From assembly GCF_000708285.2 (NCBI RefSeq), contig NZ_JAUG01000003.1:1-64000 (forward strand): a stretch of DNA of 64,000 bases, read 5' to 3'. The notes beneath the pieces were generated by a model. That model ran no database searches. It saw only the letters and a list, made by a program, of their open reading frames with translations, and was not told the DNA's origin. How positions within the stretch are numbered: position 1 is the stretch's first letter; every line of letters begins with the position of its first letter. The DNA comes from Pedobacter borealis DSM 19626. Its GTDB lineage: Bacteria; Bacteroidota; Bacteroidia; Sphingobacteriales; Sphingobacteriaceae. Positions 50,423-58,998 of this stretch are shown piece after piece. Made by a program: the position numbers and the translations under genes.

Positions 50423-50731
50423 ATGCATGTTTATGGTACCATTACCGACGCTTTAACAGATTTAGATAGTCGTGGTTATAATTTAGATTTCAATTTAACG
50501 GCAGAAAGTTTAGCATGTAAATCAGTCAATTTGTTCCTGAAGCCTGAAGAATTTGAAATTGAAGAAGTGTACCGTTTCGAAGGAATGACCGACCCGGCTG
50601 ATAGCTCGGTTGTTTATGCCATTTCATCAAATGTGGGAAATTTAAAGGGAGTATTGGTAGATGGTTATGGTGTATATGCTGAAAATATATCGCCAGAATT
50701 GCTGAATAAGTTAAAGATTCATCATGAATAA
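50423..50731 (+). CDS. Conserved small protein of Bacteroidota, function unknown
   Basis: A 102-residue soluble protein. Its sequence (DALTDLDSRGYNLDFNL at the start, EEVYRFEGMTDPADSSVVYAIS in the middle) matches a small family often labelled phosphoribosylpyrophosphate synthetase in databases, but it lacks the size and motifs of that enzyme, so the label is not adopted. It is transcribed alone. No ligand is suggested. Confidence 0.75.
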   Translation: MHVYGTITDALTDLDSRGYNLDFNLTAESLACKSVNLFLKPEEFEIEEVYRFEGMTDPADSSVVYAISSNVGNLKGVLVDGYGVYAENISPELLNKLKIHHE

Positions 50732-50857
50732 TACATTTATTTGTTTCACAATACATTAATAATCAATACAATAGTTGAAAAATAACCAATATGAAATAAA
50801 AAAAATTAAAACCAAATGATTATAAGGTTGTTAGGTTGATAGATAACAATAAAAACT

Positions 50858-51079
50858 ATGAAAAAAATAATCTTAAGTCTTGCTTTTGCGGGTTCTCTTA
50901 TGATAGCCACATCAGCATGCAATTCGTCTAAAAATATGGCTGGTTCTTCAGACAGTACTGCGACGGATTCTACAAAAAAGATGGATACCACTAAAAAGAT
51001 GCCAGACACCACCTCTAAAAAAATGCCTGACACTACCAAAATGCCACCTGATACCACAAAAAAAAATCCTCCAATGTAG
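50858..51079 (+). CDS. Small threonine/lysine-rich repeat lipoprotein
   Basis: A 73-residue protein with a lipoprotein signal (lipobox TSAC, Cys21) and a mature part made of near-repeats of MPDTTKK and related units. Low complexity, with alternating Lys, Thr, Pro and Asp, implies a disordered surface tail. It is monocistronic and followed by a strong terminator. Confidence 0.72.
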   Translation: MKKIILSLAFAGSLMIATSACNSSKNMAGSSDSTATDSTKKMDTTKKMPDTTSKKMPDTTKMPPDTTKKNPPM

Positions 51080-51088
51080 GAAGGTAAG

Positions 51089-51120
51089 AGCCACTCTAAA
51101 ACAAGAGTGGCTTTTATTTT
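51089..51120 (+). terminator. Terminator after the small lipoprotein gene
   Basis: AGCCACTCT pairs with AGAGTGGCT, followed by TTTATTTT. Confidence 0.9.
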
Positions 51121-51181
51121 AAAAATCTATTTTAAATATTTGTGTTATTGCGTACTTTCAGCATTTAAACCAAATAATTAA

Positions 51182-52414
51182 ATGGGTCTTCAAGCAAAAG
51201 CAAACAACCGTAATGTAATTTTCTTAGTTATTGTAGCTGCTCTGGGTTACTTCGTAGACATTTACGATCTTGTTCTATTCTCTGTTGTTCGTGTTCAAAG
51301 TTTAACTGAAATTGGCGTTTCGCAGGCAAATATGCAATCTGATGGCTTTTTGATCATCAATTCTCAGATGTTCGGTCTACTTTTAGGCGGAATTTTGTGG
51401 GGAATACTGGGCGATAAACTAGGAAGGATCAAAGTTCTTTTTGGCTCGATCCTTTTATATTCACTGGCCAATATTGTCAATGGTTTTGTTACCTCAGTTA
51501 ACAGTTATGCCATTATCAGGTTTATTGCCGGTATAGGTTTAGCAGGAGAACTTGGCGCAGGGATTACTTTGGTTGCTGAAACCATGGATAAAGAAAAACG
51601 CGGTTATGGAACCATGATTGTTGGTGCCGTAGGTTTATTGGGTGCAGCCGTTGCAGCAACTGTAGCAGCCGAATTTACCTGGCAAACCTCATACTTTGTA
51701 GGTGGCGGAATGGGCCTGGTACTGCTTTTATTGCGTGTTGGTACTTTCGAATCGGGCATGTTTAAACACGCCGCTAACCAAACAGAAGTATCAAAAGGAA
51801 ATATCTTAATGCTGTTTAACAATTGGAAACGTTTTTCGAAATATCTCTATTGTATCTTAATCGGTATTCCGTTATGGTTTGTAGTGGGGATCCTGGTTAC
51901 CTTAGCGCCAGAATTTGGCAAAGCTTTAGGTGCAACAGAACCACTAAAAGCTGGTACCGGGATTATGTTTACCTATTTTGGAATTGCAATAGGCGATGTG
52001 GTTACGGGTCTCCTCTCTCAGGGATTAAAGTCGAGAAAAAAAACAGTCTTTATCTTCCACTTGCTTTCTGTTGCGAGTGTAGTTGTTTATTTAACCAGTT
52101 TCGGCTTAACGGGTAGCAATTTTATCTGGATCTGCTTGTTTATGGGCTTCTCTGTAGGTTATTGGGCCACATTTGTTACCATTGCATCAGAACAATTCGG
52201 CACAAACATTAGGGCTACGGTAACTACAACTGCACCTAATTTTGTTAGGGGCGCATTAATCCCTATTACATTCTTATTCGAATTTTTAACCCATAAATAC
52301 GGATTAATTACTGCCGGATATTTAGTGATGGGAATCTTAACCCTGATTGCGATGTTTGGTTTGAGCCAATTAAAAGAAAGTTTCAACAAAGATTTGGATT
52401 ATTTAGAAGAATAA
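51182..52414 (+). CDS. MFS transporter, sugar/metabolite symporter type
   Basis: A 410-residue 12-helix major facilitator. The first-half loop motif GILGDKLGRIKVLFGS matches the MFS A-motif, and TLVAETMDKEKRGYG the central loop pattern of metabolite-H+ symporters. Motif DIYDLVLFSV in helix 1 fits the sugar porter/MHS group. Substrate is not assignable. It is transcribed alone, 60 bp after the previous terminator. Confidence 0.88.
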   Translation: MGLQAKANNRNVIFLVIVAALGYFVDIYDLVLFSVVRVQSLTEIGVSQANMQSDGFLIINSQMFGLLLGGILWGILGDKLGRIKVLFGSILLYSLANIVNGFVTSVNSYAIIRFIAGIGLAGELGAGITLVAETMDKEKRGYGTMIVGAVGLLGAAVAATVAAEFTWQTSYFVGGGMGLVLLLLRVGTFESGMFKHAANQTEVSKGNILMLFNNWKRFSKYLYCILIGIPLWFVVGILVTLAPEFGKALGATEPLKAGTGIMFTYFGIAIGDVVTGLLSQGLKSRKKTVFIFHLLSVASVVVYLTSFGLTGSNFIWICLFMGFSVGYWATFVTIASEQFGTNIRATVTTTAPNFVRGALIPITFLFEFLTHKYGLITAGYLVMGILTLIAMFGLSQLKESFNKDLDYLEE

Positions 52415-52489
52415 TAAGTTTCTGACTAAAAATAATGTCAATAAAATGTACTATCTAAACATAAATCAATATAGCTGCCTGAATAGCTT

Positions 52490-52497
52490 TAAATTTG
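52490..52497 (+). promoter_or_regulatory. Predicted hemF promoter -7 element
   Basis: TAAATTTG is a perfect TAnnTTTG match. Transcription starting about 7 nt later would exclude the ATG at 52499 and favour the one at 52520. Confidence 0.62.
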
Positions 52498-52519
52498 TAT
52501 GGAAATAGAAAGAGCCATC

Positions 52520-53413
52520 ATGTTTAAAGAAGAAGTAGCGGAACGGTATAAGCAAATTCAGGATGAAATTTGCAGGGGATTGGAAATTGCCGATGGCAAA
52601 GGAAAATTTGAAGAGGAACTTTGGGAAAGAAACGGTGGGGGAGGCGGACGCACCAGGATTATGCAAAATGGTGCAATTATCGAAAAAGGTGGTGTAAATT
52701 TCTCTGCAGTACATGGTAAATTGCCCGAAGCTGTAAAAAAAGCCTTTAATGTAAGCGAAGATGATTTTTTTGCTACCGGAGTTTCAATTGTAATTCATCC
52801 AAACCATCCACTGGTTCCGATTATCCACATGAATATCCGCTATTTCGAACTTAATGAAGAAACACGCTGGTTTGGCGGTGGTATCGATTTAACACCACAT
52901 TACGTGTTCGAAAACGATGCCCGTTTTTTTCACCATAAATTAAAGCAGGCTTGCGATGACTTTAGTGCTGAATTTTATCCAAAATTTAAAACACATGCCG
53001 ATGATTATTTCTTCATTAAACACCGTGAAGAAACCCGTGGTATTGGCGGTATTTTTTATGATAGACTGAAGCCAGAAAACACCAATTTATCATGGGAGCA
53101 GATTTTAGATTTTTCTATTAATATTGGCGAAACATTTTTGCCGATTTACACCGAATTGATTGATAGGAACCGCGATAAAGAGTTTACAGAAGCCCAGAAA
53201 CAATGGCAATATCAGCGCCGTAGTCGTTATGTAGAATTTAATTTAGTTTACGACTCTGGAACAAAATTCGGGTTAGAAACCAACGGACGGATAGAGTCTA
53301 TTTTAATGAGTTTACCACCACAGGCTAATTGGGGCTATAATGTTCAGCCGGAAATTAATTCTGATGAATACAACACCCAGCAGCTACTAAAAAAAGGAAT
53401 TAACTGGATCTAA
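52520..53413 (+). CDS. hemF: Oxygen-dependent coproporphyrinogen III oxidase
   Basis: A 297-residue HemF, which converts coproporphyrinogen III to protoporphyrinogen IX with O2 in haem synthesis. Family landmarks: GGGGGRTRIM, FFATGVSIVIHPNHPLVPIIHMN (quoted in part), RWFGGGIDLTPHY, EETRGIGGIFYD, QWQYQRRSRYVEFNLVYDSGTKFGL (in part) and ILMSLPP. The ATG at 52520 is preferred because the promoter's -7 element would put transcription past the 52499 ATG. A small gene follows directly. Confidence 0.96.
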   Translation: MFKEEVAERYKQIQDEICRGLEIADGKGKFEEELWERNGGGGGRTRIMQNGAIIEKGGVNFSAVHGKLPEAVKKAFNVSEDDFFATGVSIVIHPNHPLVPIIHMNIRYFELNEETRWFGGGIDLTPHYVFENDARFFHHKLKQACDDFSAEFYPKFKTHADDYFFIKHREETRGIGGIFYDRLKPENTNLSWEQILDFSINIGETFLPIYTELIDRNRDKEFTEAQKQWQYQRRSRYVEFNLVYDSGTKFGLETNGRIESILMSLPPQANWGYNVQPEINSDEYNTQQLLKKGINWI

Positions 53414-53758
53414 ATGACCGAATTAAAAGAATTTGAGCGTCTGCTACTTAAAACGATAATAAAAGATAATCCAGAAAAATTCGGCTATTTGGCTGAGCAC
53501 TTAGATTTTATAAGGATCGAAACGACTAAAACAACCGGTACAGGTCTGTACATAAATTTTGTCTACCTAAAGGAATTTCAAGAAGAAGAATTTGAAAACG
53601 GTTTACTCAGTGCTGAAGCAAAACTAACTGCTCCAAACCTGAAAAATGAATTAACTTATTGCTTGGATGTTACGAACTGTAAAATAGATTCTCTAGAAAT
53701 TTTAACCAATGAAAAAGAAAATTGGGACGGTGATTTAGAGAATTGTAGTTTGAATTAA
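53414..53758 (+). CDS. Hypothetical protein coupled to hemF
   Basis: A 114-residue acidic soluble protein whose ATG directly follows the hemF TAA, which strongly implies co-translation. Sequence such as ERLLLKTIIKDNPEKFGYLAEHL resembles an N-terminal amphipathic helix; the rest is rich in Glu and beta segments. I know no family. It may be unrelated to haem biosynthesis. Confidence 0.7.
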   Translation: MTELKEFERLLLKTIIKDNPEKFGYLAEHLDFIRIETTKTTGTGLYINFVYLKEFQEEEFENGLLSAEAKLTAPNLKNELTYCLDVTNCKIDSLEILTNEKENWDGDLENCSLN

Positions 53759-53766
53759 TTTCGGAC

Positions 53767-53967
53767 TTAATTTTCGCCAAGTATTTTTTTACCAACCAAA
53801 AAATAAATTAAAGACCCAAAAAGAGGCAAGAACAATACCACATTGGTCCACATCCATTTTTGTCGTCTCTTATTGTATGGGAATTTCGAAATGTCTAAAA
53901 TAACGTAAATGTTTATCAACATGATAAGCATTACGACAATAGCGAGAATTATCAAATAAGCGTTCAT
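53767..53967 (-). CDS. Small PLDc_N (cardiolipase N-terminal) domain membrane protein
   Basis: A 66-residue protein with two membrane segments and the PLDc_N hallmark: WMWTNVVLFLPLFGSLIYFLVG, with the preceding KRRQKW. The domain usually precedes phospholipase D-type enzymes, but here it occurs alone, as is often seen in Bacteroidota. It is convergent with the hemF operon, with 8 bp between the stops. Confidence 0.78.
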   Translation of the reverse strand: MNAYLIILAIVVMLIMLINIYVILDISKFPYNKRRQKWMWTNVVLFLPLFGSLIYFLVGKKILGEN

Positions 53968-54732
53968 ACGTAAATATAGTCATTTTAAAACAATGTTAAA
54001 GATGGCGCCACCTCATGAAAGCCAGCTTTTAGTTTGCCAAGCCTGAAATCATTTACTAGGTTATGAGCCAGGCGTGTTGGTTCGGGGATACGATAATTTC
54101 CAACAGATTTTTAATTGTATTTAAACTTTCTTCTTGCAGCTCCCAGCGGCGGCTATCAATCAGATACTCGTCAATTGATTTGAACCTTTCCGAAAACTTA
54201 AGGTTGAGCGTTCCTCCTTTTATATGATCAGAAACCCCTTTAAACTACAACGATTGGTTTTCAGAAATGAAAACGTCCCTTATCAGCCTGAGTTTTTCGG
54301 AATCTCCATATTGATCTGTAAAAATTATCTGAGTAAATGAATATTGACGGGTACGAGGTTTCCATGATGCAATTGACCTAAAAAAAATAACATAATTTCT
54401 TTTTTCAGATAAAATAACTATTTTAGTTCTATCATCCCATATAAACAGCACAACTGTTAAATATTATTGTTTATGAAAAAACCGATGCTTTTATGCGAGG
54501 GCGGGTGATGGTCATCTTCTGCGAAAAGAATGTTGCGACACAGCCTGTCGACCAAGCAAAAAAATATTTTTCAGCTGCACAATGTAGCTCAACGATTGTT
54601 TGCGGCCATCCCAAAACAAAGCCGATACGTGAGGATCCTCCTTTTCTCTAAAATTTAAAGAGACGATACTCTTCAGTTCAGCGGTATAACAACATTGCTC
54701 TAAAAAGAATACAATTATAAATCAGTTTTAAA
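53968..54732. other. Poorly coding accessory region with gene remnants
   Basis: This 765-bp stretch has no intact recognised gene. Three minus-strand frames look like remnants: 54056-54249 (no start codon, ends PNQHAWLIT), 54245-54451 (see next entry) and 54512-54718 (no start codon; contains NFREKEDPHVSALFWDGRK). The base composition is mixed and more GC-rich than the flanking chromosome in places. It precedes the M60 peptidase and is the best candidate for a horizontally acquired pocket. Confidence 0.5.
54245..54451 (-). CDS. Doubtful small ORF or gene remnant
   Basis: A 68-residue frame starting MLFIWDDRTKIVILSEKRN and ending VFISENQSL. It loosely resembles the broken frame at 54512 (LFWDGRK...SF against LFIWDDRT...SF), so it may be one of two diverged copies of the same sequence. 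No family is recognised. Its stop overlaps the 5' part of another remnant. Confidence 0.3.
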   Translation of the reverse strand: MLFIWDDRTKIVILSEKRNYVIFFRSIASWKPRTRQYSFTQIIFTDQYGDSEKLRLIRDVFISENQSL

Positions 54733-56139
54733 ATGAAGAAAAACCTTAATCTTTACCCTTTGCTTATTGTCATCATATTTTCTGCGTGCAGGAAAAATGA
54801 TCCAACATTTGAAAATTTGCCAAAAAGAAAAACAGCTCAGACTGAAAATGCTAGCTTGATGCGGTCTGATATCACAAACCCGTATTATCAGGTTGATTCC
54901 ATTGGCCGCAATATCCAGGTTGTTGCCGAATCGCCTAGTGCCAATTCGGAGAAAGACAGGATATTAAATCGCCGCTTTCCTTCTGACTTTTATCCAACAG
55001 GCTTTTTGTTAGCCCCATTAGACACATTAAGGATTAATGCAGAAATTGTTAGTGGAACCTCACTTCCCAAATTGTTAATTGGGACATATCAAAGATACGA
55101 AGGCGTAACCCCACAGATCGTTGAGCTAAAATCTGGAGAAAATAAAATTGTGGCCAATAAAAATGGAGGTATAATTTGGGTACGATATAGTAGTAGCCCG
55201 ATGTCCTCCAGCAAGGCTAAACTAACGTTCGTTAGCGGCCACAAGACCGTCCCGGTTTTCGTCAAGAATACAACTACCCTAGCCCAATGGCAGAAGCTAT
55301 TTGAACAGGCAGATACAGCAGTTCACGATGTCTTGTTGATCGGACAGCGAACAAATATCGTTTTACCCCGAACTTACGCCATATTGAAAACCCAGGACAA
55401 TAACTCCATATTGGATGCCTGCGATAAAACCTGGGATACGGAAGACGATATAAGTGGCTTGGATGGATCCGCACCTCTGCACAAAAAGTTAGCCATCCCT
55501 CATTTAATGGTGAACAGGGTGTATGCAGGAGGGGCTGCTTGGGATTATGTCACCACATATAGCTACACTTCATCATTTGCCGAATCCTATGCACAAAACG
55601 CGTGGTATCAGCGACATGAATCGGGACATCAGCATCAGACGGCCTGGGATTGGGACCAAGAAATCATGGCAGACTTCTACGCCATTTCTACCGGAATGGA
55701 TTGGGGATTACCTAAAAATCTGATTGCACGCGACGGTGGATGGCTTCAGGTATGGCAACGCGTCAAAGAGTATTTTAATCTTCCCAATACCTCCAGGGAC
55801 TACAGTAATATCTGGGACGGCAAAAATATTTCTACCGGCGAAAGATTTAGGGGGTCGGCCATGCTTATTCAGCTTAAACTAGCTTTCGGTGCTGGCTTTT
55901 ATCAAGAACTGCACAAACAAACAAGAGCTGAAAAACCTAAATTACCGGATAATGCAAGCAAATACCGCTATTTTATGCTGAAGGCATGTAATATATCTGG
56001 AAAGGATCTGACTACCTTTTTCCGAAAATGGGGGTTTAAAGATGAGGTCGCTTATACAGAGATAACAAAGCTCAACCTTAGCCAACCAGATATAGAACCA
56101 TCGTCGCTAACTGATGACCCAGTGTTTACGTTTAATTAA
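54733..56139 (+). CDS. M60 family (enhancin-like) metallopeptidase lipoprotein
   Basis: A 468-residue surface lipoprotein with lipobox FSAC. The zinc-binding motif is HExxH at 295-299 (HESGH) and a candidate third ligand Glu310 in DQEIMADF, as in the gluzincin clan; M60 enzymes attack mucin-type glycoproteins. The N-terminal 170 residues look like a carbohydrate-binding or beta-sandwich domain. Codon use and GC content seem to differ from neighbours, and it is flanked by gene remnants, which suggests acquisition by transfer. A hairpin lies at 56164. Confidence 0.86.
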   Translation: MKKNLNLYPLLIVIIFSACRKNDPTFENLPKRKTAQTENASLMRSDITNPYYQVDSIGRNIQVVAESPSANSEKDRILNRRFPSDFYPTGFLLAPLDTLRINAEIVSGTSLPKLLIGTYQRYEGVTPQIVELKSGENKIVANKNGGIIWVRYSSSPMSSSKAKLTFVSGHKTVPVFVKNTTTLAQWQKLFEQADTAVHDVLLIGQRTNIVLPRTYAILKTQDNNSILDACDKTWDTEDDISGLDGSAPLHKKLAIPHLMVNRVYAGGAAWDYVTTYSYTSSFAESYAQNAWYQRHESGHQHQTAWDWDQEIMADFYAISTGMDWGLPKNLIARDGGWLQVWQRVKEYFNLPNTSRDYSNIWDGKNISTGERFRGSAMLIQLKLAFGAGFYQELHKQTRAEKPKLPDNASKYRYFMLKACNISGKDLTTFFRKWGFKDEVAYTEITKLNLSQPDIEPSSLTDDPVFTFN

Positions 56140-56638
56140 GTCCGGCAGACAAGGGCTTGGCACACGATTGCGGGCCTCACTTAATAAGTTGAGGCCCGCA
56201 ATCGTATCTGTACCAGATATAATAATTCCTAAATGAAACGATTAATCAAAGTGGAAATTTTGTCCCATTTTTGGTTTGAAGCCATTCATTGCACATGTAG
56301 AAGATAGCCATTTTGAAACTGTAAGAGCTTACATTACTTTTAATTTTGAAATAATATACTGCAGCATTCTTTAAATGGGATGTATTTAGGTATATACACT
56401 TTATCAGGAGAAGAATTACAAGAGTGGATAATGCTTATCTGCAAAAAAAGCTTTTGGATAAACAAAATGAGCTTACTGATCTGTTTTTTCAAAAGCTGAG
56501 CAAAGAAGAGTTGTTAAGGATGGCAGCAGCAGCCGGAGCTTTTTGAAAACGAGCTCTCCTTTATTATGTCCTATAATTAATATTATGTTAAGTTGTGTTT
56601 TCTAACACCATCCTATTCTCACAAATTACTCAATAAAA
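56140..56638. other. Region after the M60 gene with a hairpin and a coding remnant
   Basis: This 499-bp gap has no established gene. At 56164-56205 a 16-bp stem beginning ACGATTGCGGGCCTCA and mirrored around CTTAATAAGT may act as a terminator, though no T run follows. A frame from about 56350 to 56546, without an ATG, encodes KELLRMAAAAGAF-like residues at its end; read from GTG at 56424 it would be a 40-residue protein. It is more likely a remnant. Confidence 0.5.
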
Positions 56639-57784
56639 TTATAGTTCTTGAAGTTTACGGTTAAGTTCTTGTACTTTGTTCGTGACTCCTTTTTTAGTGT
56701 AGATATCGATCAGCAACTGTACAGTTTTTTTATCGTTCGGATTAATTTCATTTGCGCGCTGCAAAGCAAACTGTGCACGATTGATGAGGCCTTTATATTT
56801 TTCAGTTTTATCAGCATCATTTTTGCTCAGGGTTTCATTGGCTGTATTGATGTAAGCCAAACTCAACTGATACAATGCATCAAAATAATTTTGATCAGTA
56901 GACAAAGCTTTATCATAAGCCAAAATTGCGGTAGCGTTATTTCCACCAACCTGTTGCAGATAACCATAAAGAAAATAAAGCAGCTTATTTCCTTTTTCAA
57001 CTTTTAAATTATTTTCGATTAATCCCTGAGCTTTACTATAATTCTCGGTATCAAGTAATAGATTAATATAATCGTTTGTTAAAAAGCGATTGAACGGATT
57101 AAGCACAAGCCCATCCTCCAAAGTTTTAATAGCGGTTTCATTTTCTGATTTCACTACATACATCTGCGCCATTTTCTGAAAAACCGAAGGATTTCTGATT
57201 CCGTTCTCTTTTGCACGTTTAAAATAGGTTAAAGATTCGTCGTAAGACTGAATATTTAATGCGCAAATTGCTGTATTTAACGCCAATGTGGTATCTGCAG
57301 GAAAATTATCACATACTTCTTTCAAATCAGCAAATGCTTCTTTAAAATCGTTATTAAAAAAAGCTTCATTACCTTTTTCCTGTTTTTTGATGAGAATATT
57401 GTGATTAGAGGCTTTAATAAGGCCACCATTATCATCATAACGATCTAAAGATTTGGCTTTTGCTACAGCTTCAACGGCTGAATCGTAAAATTTATTCGCA
57501 TTATTGGGATCCGTATCAATTAATGAAGCGAAAGAAGTAAGATAAGATTTAATAGACCAGGTTTCACTCCAGTTTTTAGTTTTATTATCTTTCTCAGCTG
57601 ATTCTATTGATTTTAAGCCTTCTGTAATAATCGATAACTGTTTTTTTTCATCTTCTTTATTGGCAATTGAAGCTTGTAGTTTACCAACAGCATTTCTGGC
57701 GATAAGAATTTGACTTTTTTGCGCTACAGCATTAAAAGAAATGAAAATTAAAGCGGTTAATGATATTTTAAGGCAATTCTGCAT
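56639..57784 (-). CDS. Exported TPR protein, paralog of the 57884 gene
   Basis: A 381-residue protein with a signal peptide (ending FNAVAQ) and at least six tetratricopeptide-like units in residues 150-370 (for example NDFKEAFADLKEVC, SYDESLTYFKRAKENG, ATAILAYDKALSTDQNYFDAL), quoted in part. It would act as a periplasmic or envelope scaffold. The N-terminal 120 residues and the Q-K-S-E/Q-I start mirror the upstream paralog at 57884, indicating duplication. The same strand carries gyrA upstream. Confidence 0.82.
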   Translation of the reverse strand: MQNCLKISLTALIFISFNAVAQKSQILIARNAVGKLQASIANKEDEKKQLSIITEGLKSIESAEKDNKTKNWSETWSIKSYLTSFASLIDTDPNNANKFYDSAVEAVAKAKSLDRYDDNGGLIKASNHNILIKKQEKGNEAFFNNDFKEAFADLKEVCDNFPADTTLALNTAICALNIQSYDESLTYFKRAKENGIRNPSVFQKMAQMYVVKSENETAIKTLEDGLVLNPFNRFLTNDYINLLLDTENYSKAQGLIENNLKVEKGNKLLYFLYGYLQQVGGNNATAILAYDKALSTDQNYFDALYQLSLAYINTANETLSKNDADKTEKYKGLINRAQFALQRANEINPNDKKTVQLLIDIYTKKGVTNKVQELNRKLQEL

Positions 57785-57832
57785 AATATAAATAATGTGG
57801 TAAAACCGTAATAAACGATAAAAATAAACATA

Positions 57833-57868
57833 AAAAAAAGAGCCCCGAAATTTCAGAGCTCTTTTTTT
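57833..57868. terminator. Terminator between the two TPR genes
   Basis: AAAAAAAGAGC pairs with GCTCTTTTTTT around a 14-base loop, active for the minus-strand gene at 57884. Confidence 0.85.
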
Positions 57869-57883
57869 GGATCAATCAATAAA

Positions 57884-58972
57884 TTATTGTTTAGGCAATG
57901 CGTCTAAACGTTTCTTGATATCTTCATAGTTTTTGGTGTCGTTTCTAAAACCATAAATGGTTTTTAATGTTTCTAACGCGCCTTGGTTTTTAGCATCAAC
58001 TTCAAGTGCTTTTTTGTAAAAAGGAAGAGATTTATCTAACAAAGCATTCATTTTACCAGTTACCTCGTTAAATTCTTTTACTTTTTTAACATCAATTTTA
58101 TTTCTATCGGCCTGCAATTTTAAAGCCTGGCTGAAATAAATATTGCCCAATAAAACCTGATAATTAGCATTATTTGGTTCTTTTGCAGCTAAAGCAACCA
58201 ACATTTGCTCAGATTTGGCAGCATCACCCCTATCAATATAAATCTGGGTTTCAGTTTTAATCCAGTCGGTATTTTCAGGGAATTTAGCAGAAGCTTCTTT
58301 AATAACGGCTAAAGCAGCTGTTGTATCTTTTTGTTTTGCTAATGTGGTTGTGATAATCTCAGAATATAAATCTTTAGACTGTGGAGAATTCAAAGAGATT
58401 ACTTTTTTGAATTGGCTAATCATGTTTGGATAATCCTCATTAAGTCTTGCCGCAATACCCGCATTTAGATACATAGCGGTATCGTTTGGATTAATTACTG
58501 TTGCTGCCACGAATTTTGCGTAAGCAGTTTTGTAATCTTTTTTATTGTAAGCAATTACACCGCCATTTCTAACTGCGTTGCTAATATTGGTTTCAGCTAG
58601 ATTAATATTATCTTTTTCGCTCCCTTTTGTATCCAGTTTCTTGGCTTCAACAACTGCATCCTGAGCAATTTTTAGGTTTGCATCGGAATTCGCTGTACTT
58701 GTTGAATCCAGAATAGCTGCAGAAGAGGCGAATAAAGCGCGGTAAGACCATGCTTCAGGCATTACTTTAGATTTTTCATCAGCAATTGCTTTGTCGGTAT
58801 GGGCCAAGCCTTTTGCCAACGCTTCAAGCTTTTTTGCCAATGGCGTTGTAGCATTTGAAGAAGTTAGCTGGAATAAACCCCAGTCGTTTTTTGCCGCGGT
58901 TATTTCACTTTTCTGAGCAAATGCAGAGCTTACCGCACCTGCTAGAACTATACTTAGAAATACTCTTTTCAT
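57884..58972 (-). CDS. Exported TPR protein
   Basis: A 362-residue exported protein with signal peptide (MKRVFLSIVLAGAVSSAFAQ) and repeated helical hairpins with TPR spacing (KKDYKTAYAKFVAATVINPND, LNEDYPNMISQFKKVISL, ANYQVLLGNIYFSQALKLQ). It lies 26 bp after the gyrA stop and so may be co-transcribed with it, though a terminator separates it from the next paralog. The shared N-terminal domain with 56639 suggests a Sphingobacteria-specific envelope function of unknown nature. Confidence 0.82.
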   Translation of the reverse strand: MKRVFLSIVLAGAVSSAFAQKSEITAAKNDWGLFQLTSSNATTPLAKKLEALAKGLAHTDKAIADEKSKVMPEAWSYRALFASSAAILDSTSTANSDANLKIAQDAVVEAKKLDTKGSEKDNINLAETNISNAVRNGGVIAYNKKDYKTAYAKFVAATVINPNDTAMYLNAGIAARLNEDYPNMISQFKKVISLNSPQSKDLYSEIITTTLAKQKDTTAALAVIKEASAKFPENTDWIKTETQIYIDRGDAAKSEQMLVALAAKEPNNANYQVLLGNIYFSQALKLQADRNKIDVKKVKEFNEVTGKMNALLDKSLPFYKKALEVDAKNQGALETLKTIYGFRNDTKNYEDIKKRLDALPKQ

Positions 58973-58998
58973 AATTTTTATTCTAATCTTATTTTTAG

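Noticed and set aside
50423-50731. Phosphoribosylpyrophosphate synthetase
   Set aside because: The database-style name does not fit a protein of 102 residues without the PRPP-binding motif.
52499-52519. Upstream hemF start at 52499
   Set aside because: The predicted transcription start lies after this ATG.
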